From Candidatus Poribacteria bacterium (GTDB lineage Bacteria > Poribacteria > WGA-4E > WGA-3G), in the NCBI GenBank assembly GCA_022825665.1, contig JAJDWI010000060.1:35589-99588 (forward strand): a DNA stretch of 64,000 bases. The letters are read 5' to 3'. This document shows positions 63,940-64,000 of the stretch, one piece after another. The position numbers and the translations under genes were made by a program. Position 1 is the stretch's first letter. Every line of letters begins with the position of its first letter. The notes below the pieces were generated by a model. That model was not told where the DNA came from and did not search any database. It was given only the letters and a program-made list of their open reading frames with translations.

Positions 63940-64000
63940 TTTGTTGAATAACAATTGGTTCAGGTTTTTGCGGAAGTATTTTTAATATTTCGTCTGTATA

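Overview
The window comes from an A+T-rich bacterial genome, probably an uncultivated lineage. The closest fit I can name is Candidatus Poribacteria. That is an inference from gene content: many Gfo/Idh/MocA and Ldh2 dehydrogenases, BNR sialidase-like, WD40, sulfatase-modifying-factor (SUMF) and FlgD/dockerin secreted proteins, and short dispersed hairpin repeats carrying GGTTAGGAAACC cores. I have no 16S gene or search to confirm it. Promoters look like ordinary sigma-70 boxes (TTGACA, 17 bases, TATAAT, often with an extended TGn -10). Several starts are TTG or GTG, decided by good Shine-Dalgarno sequences. I saw no rRNA, tRNA, CRISPR array or transposase.

Layout. 1-6.9 kb: edge of a leftward gene, a secreted PQQ-type propeller, a sialidase-like protein, an Ldh2 dehydrogenase and a secreted WD40-metalloprotease-dockerin-FlgD mosaic. 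6.9-16.5 kb: a defence island. A rightward operon (PLD-type nuclease/SF2 helicase, a hidden 58-aa gene, an SMC-like ATPase, a Dnd-associated small protein, an XRE regulator) faces a leftward dndC-dndD-dndE operon for DNA phosphorothioation. dndA and dndB are absent from the window. 16.6-17.3 kb: two small orphan genes, each with its own promoter. 17.4-27.7 kb: catabolic and secreted genes (tandem duplicate Gfo/Idh/MocA genes, THUMP methyltransferase, two-domain hydrolase, CoA-transferase, a third Gfo/Idh/MocA, two paralogous exported proteins).

27.7-37.0 kb: a tetrapyrrole cluster, hemB-hemL-polyprenyl synthase-precorrin-2 dehydrogenase-like-ccsA-hemA-hemC-cobA/hemD. It covers glutamyl-tRNA to uroporphyrinogen III and the branch to precorrin-2/siroheme, with a cytochrome c assembly gene. 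It meets a SUMF lipoprotein gene stop codon to stop codon. 37-44.4 kb: Nramp-like transporter plus Ldh2 operon, an intergenic region with a sigma-54/NtrC-like signal, a TPR protein and sodA. 44.6-55.5 kb: a four-domain lipid enzyme (fatty acyl reductase, adenylating domain, ACP, PlsC) with a HAD phosphatase, then metG, an AddB-like nuclease and an ASCH protein. 55.5-64 kb: a membrane-anchored 15-repeat WD40 protein, a ynbA-ynbB-like phospholipid pair, a cNMP/SpoIIE phosphatase, an exported protein and a TIR-like (Cap12-type) protein at the right edge.

The strongest candidate for an incompletely described system is 6.9-16.5 kb: phosphorothioation genes facing a helicase/ATPase operon that could be the restriction half. 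Second is the lipid megaenzyme with its HAD partner, a candidate bacterial ether-lipid or fatty-alcohol module.
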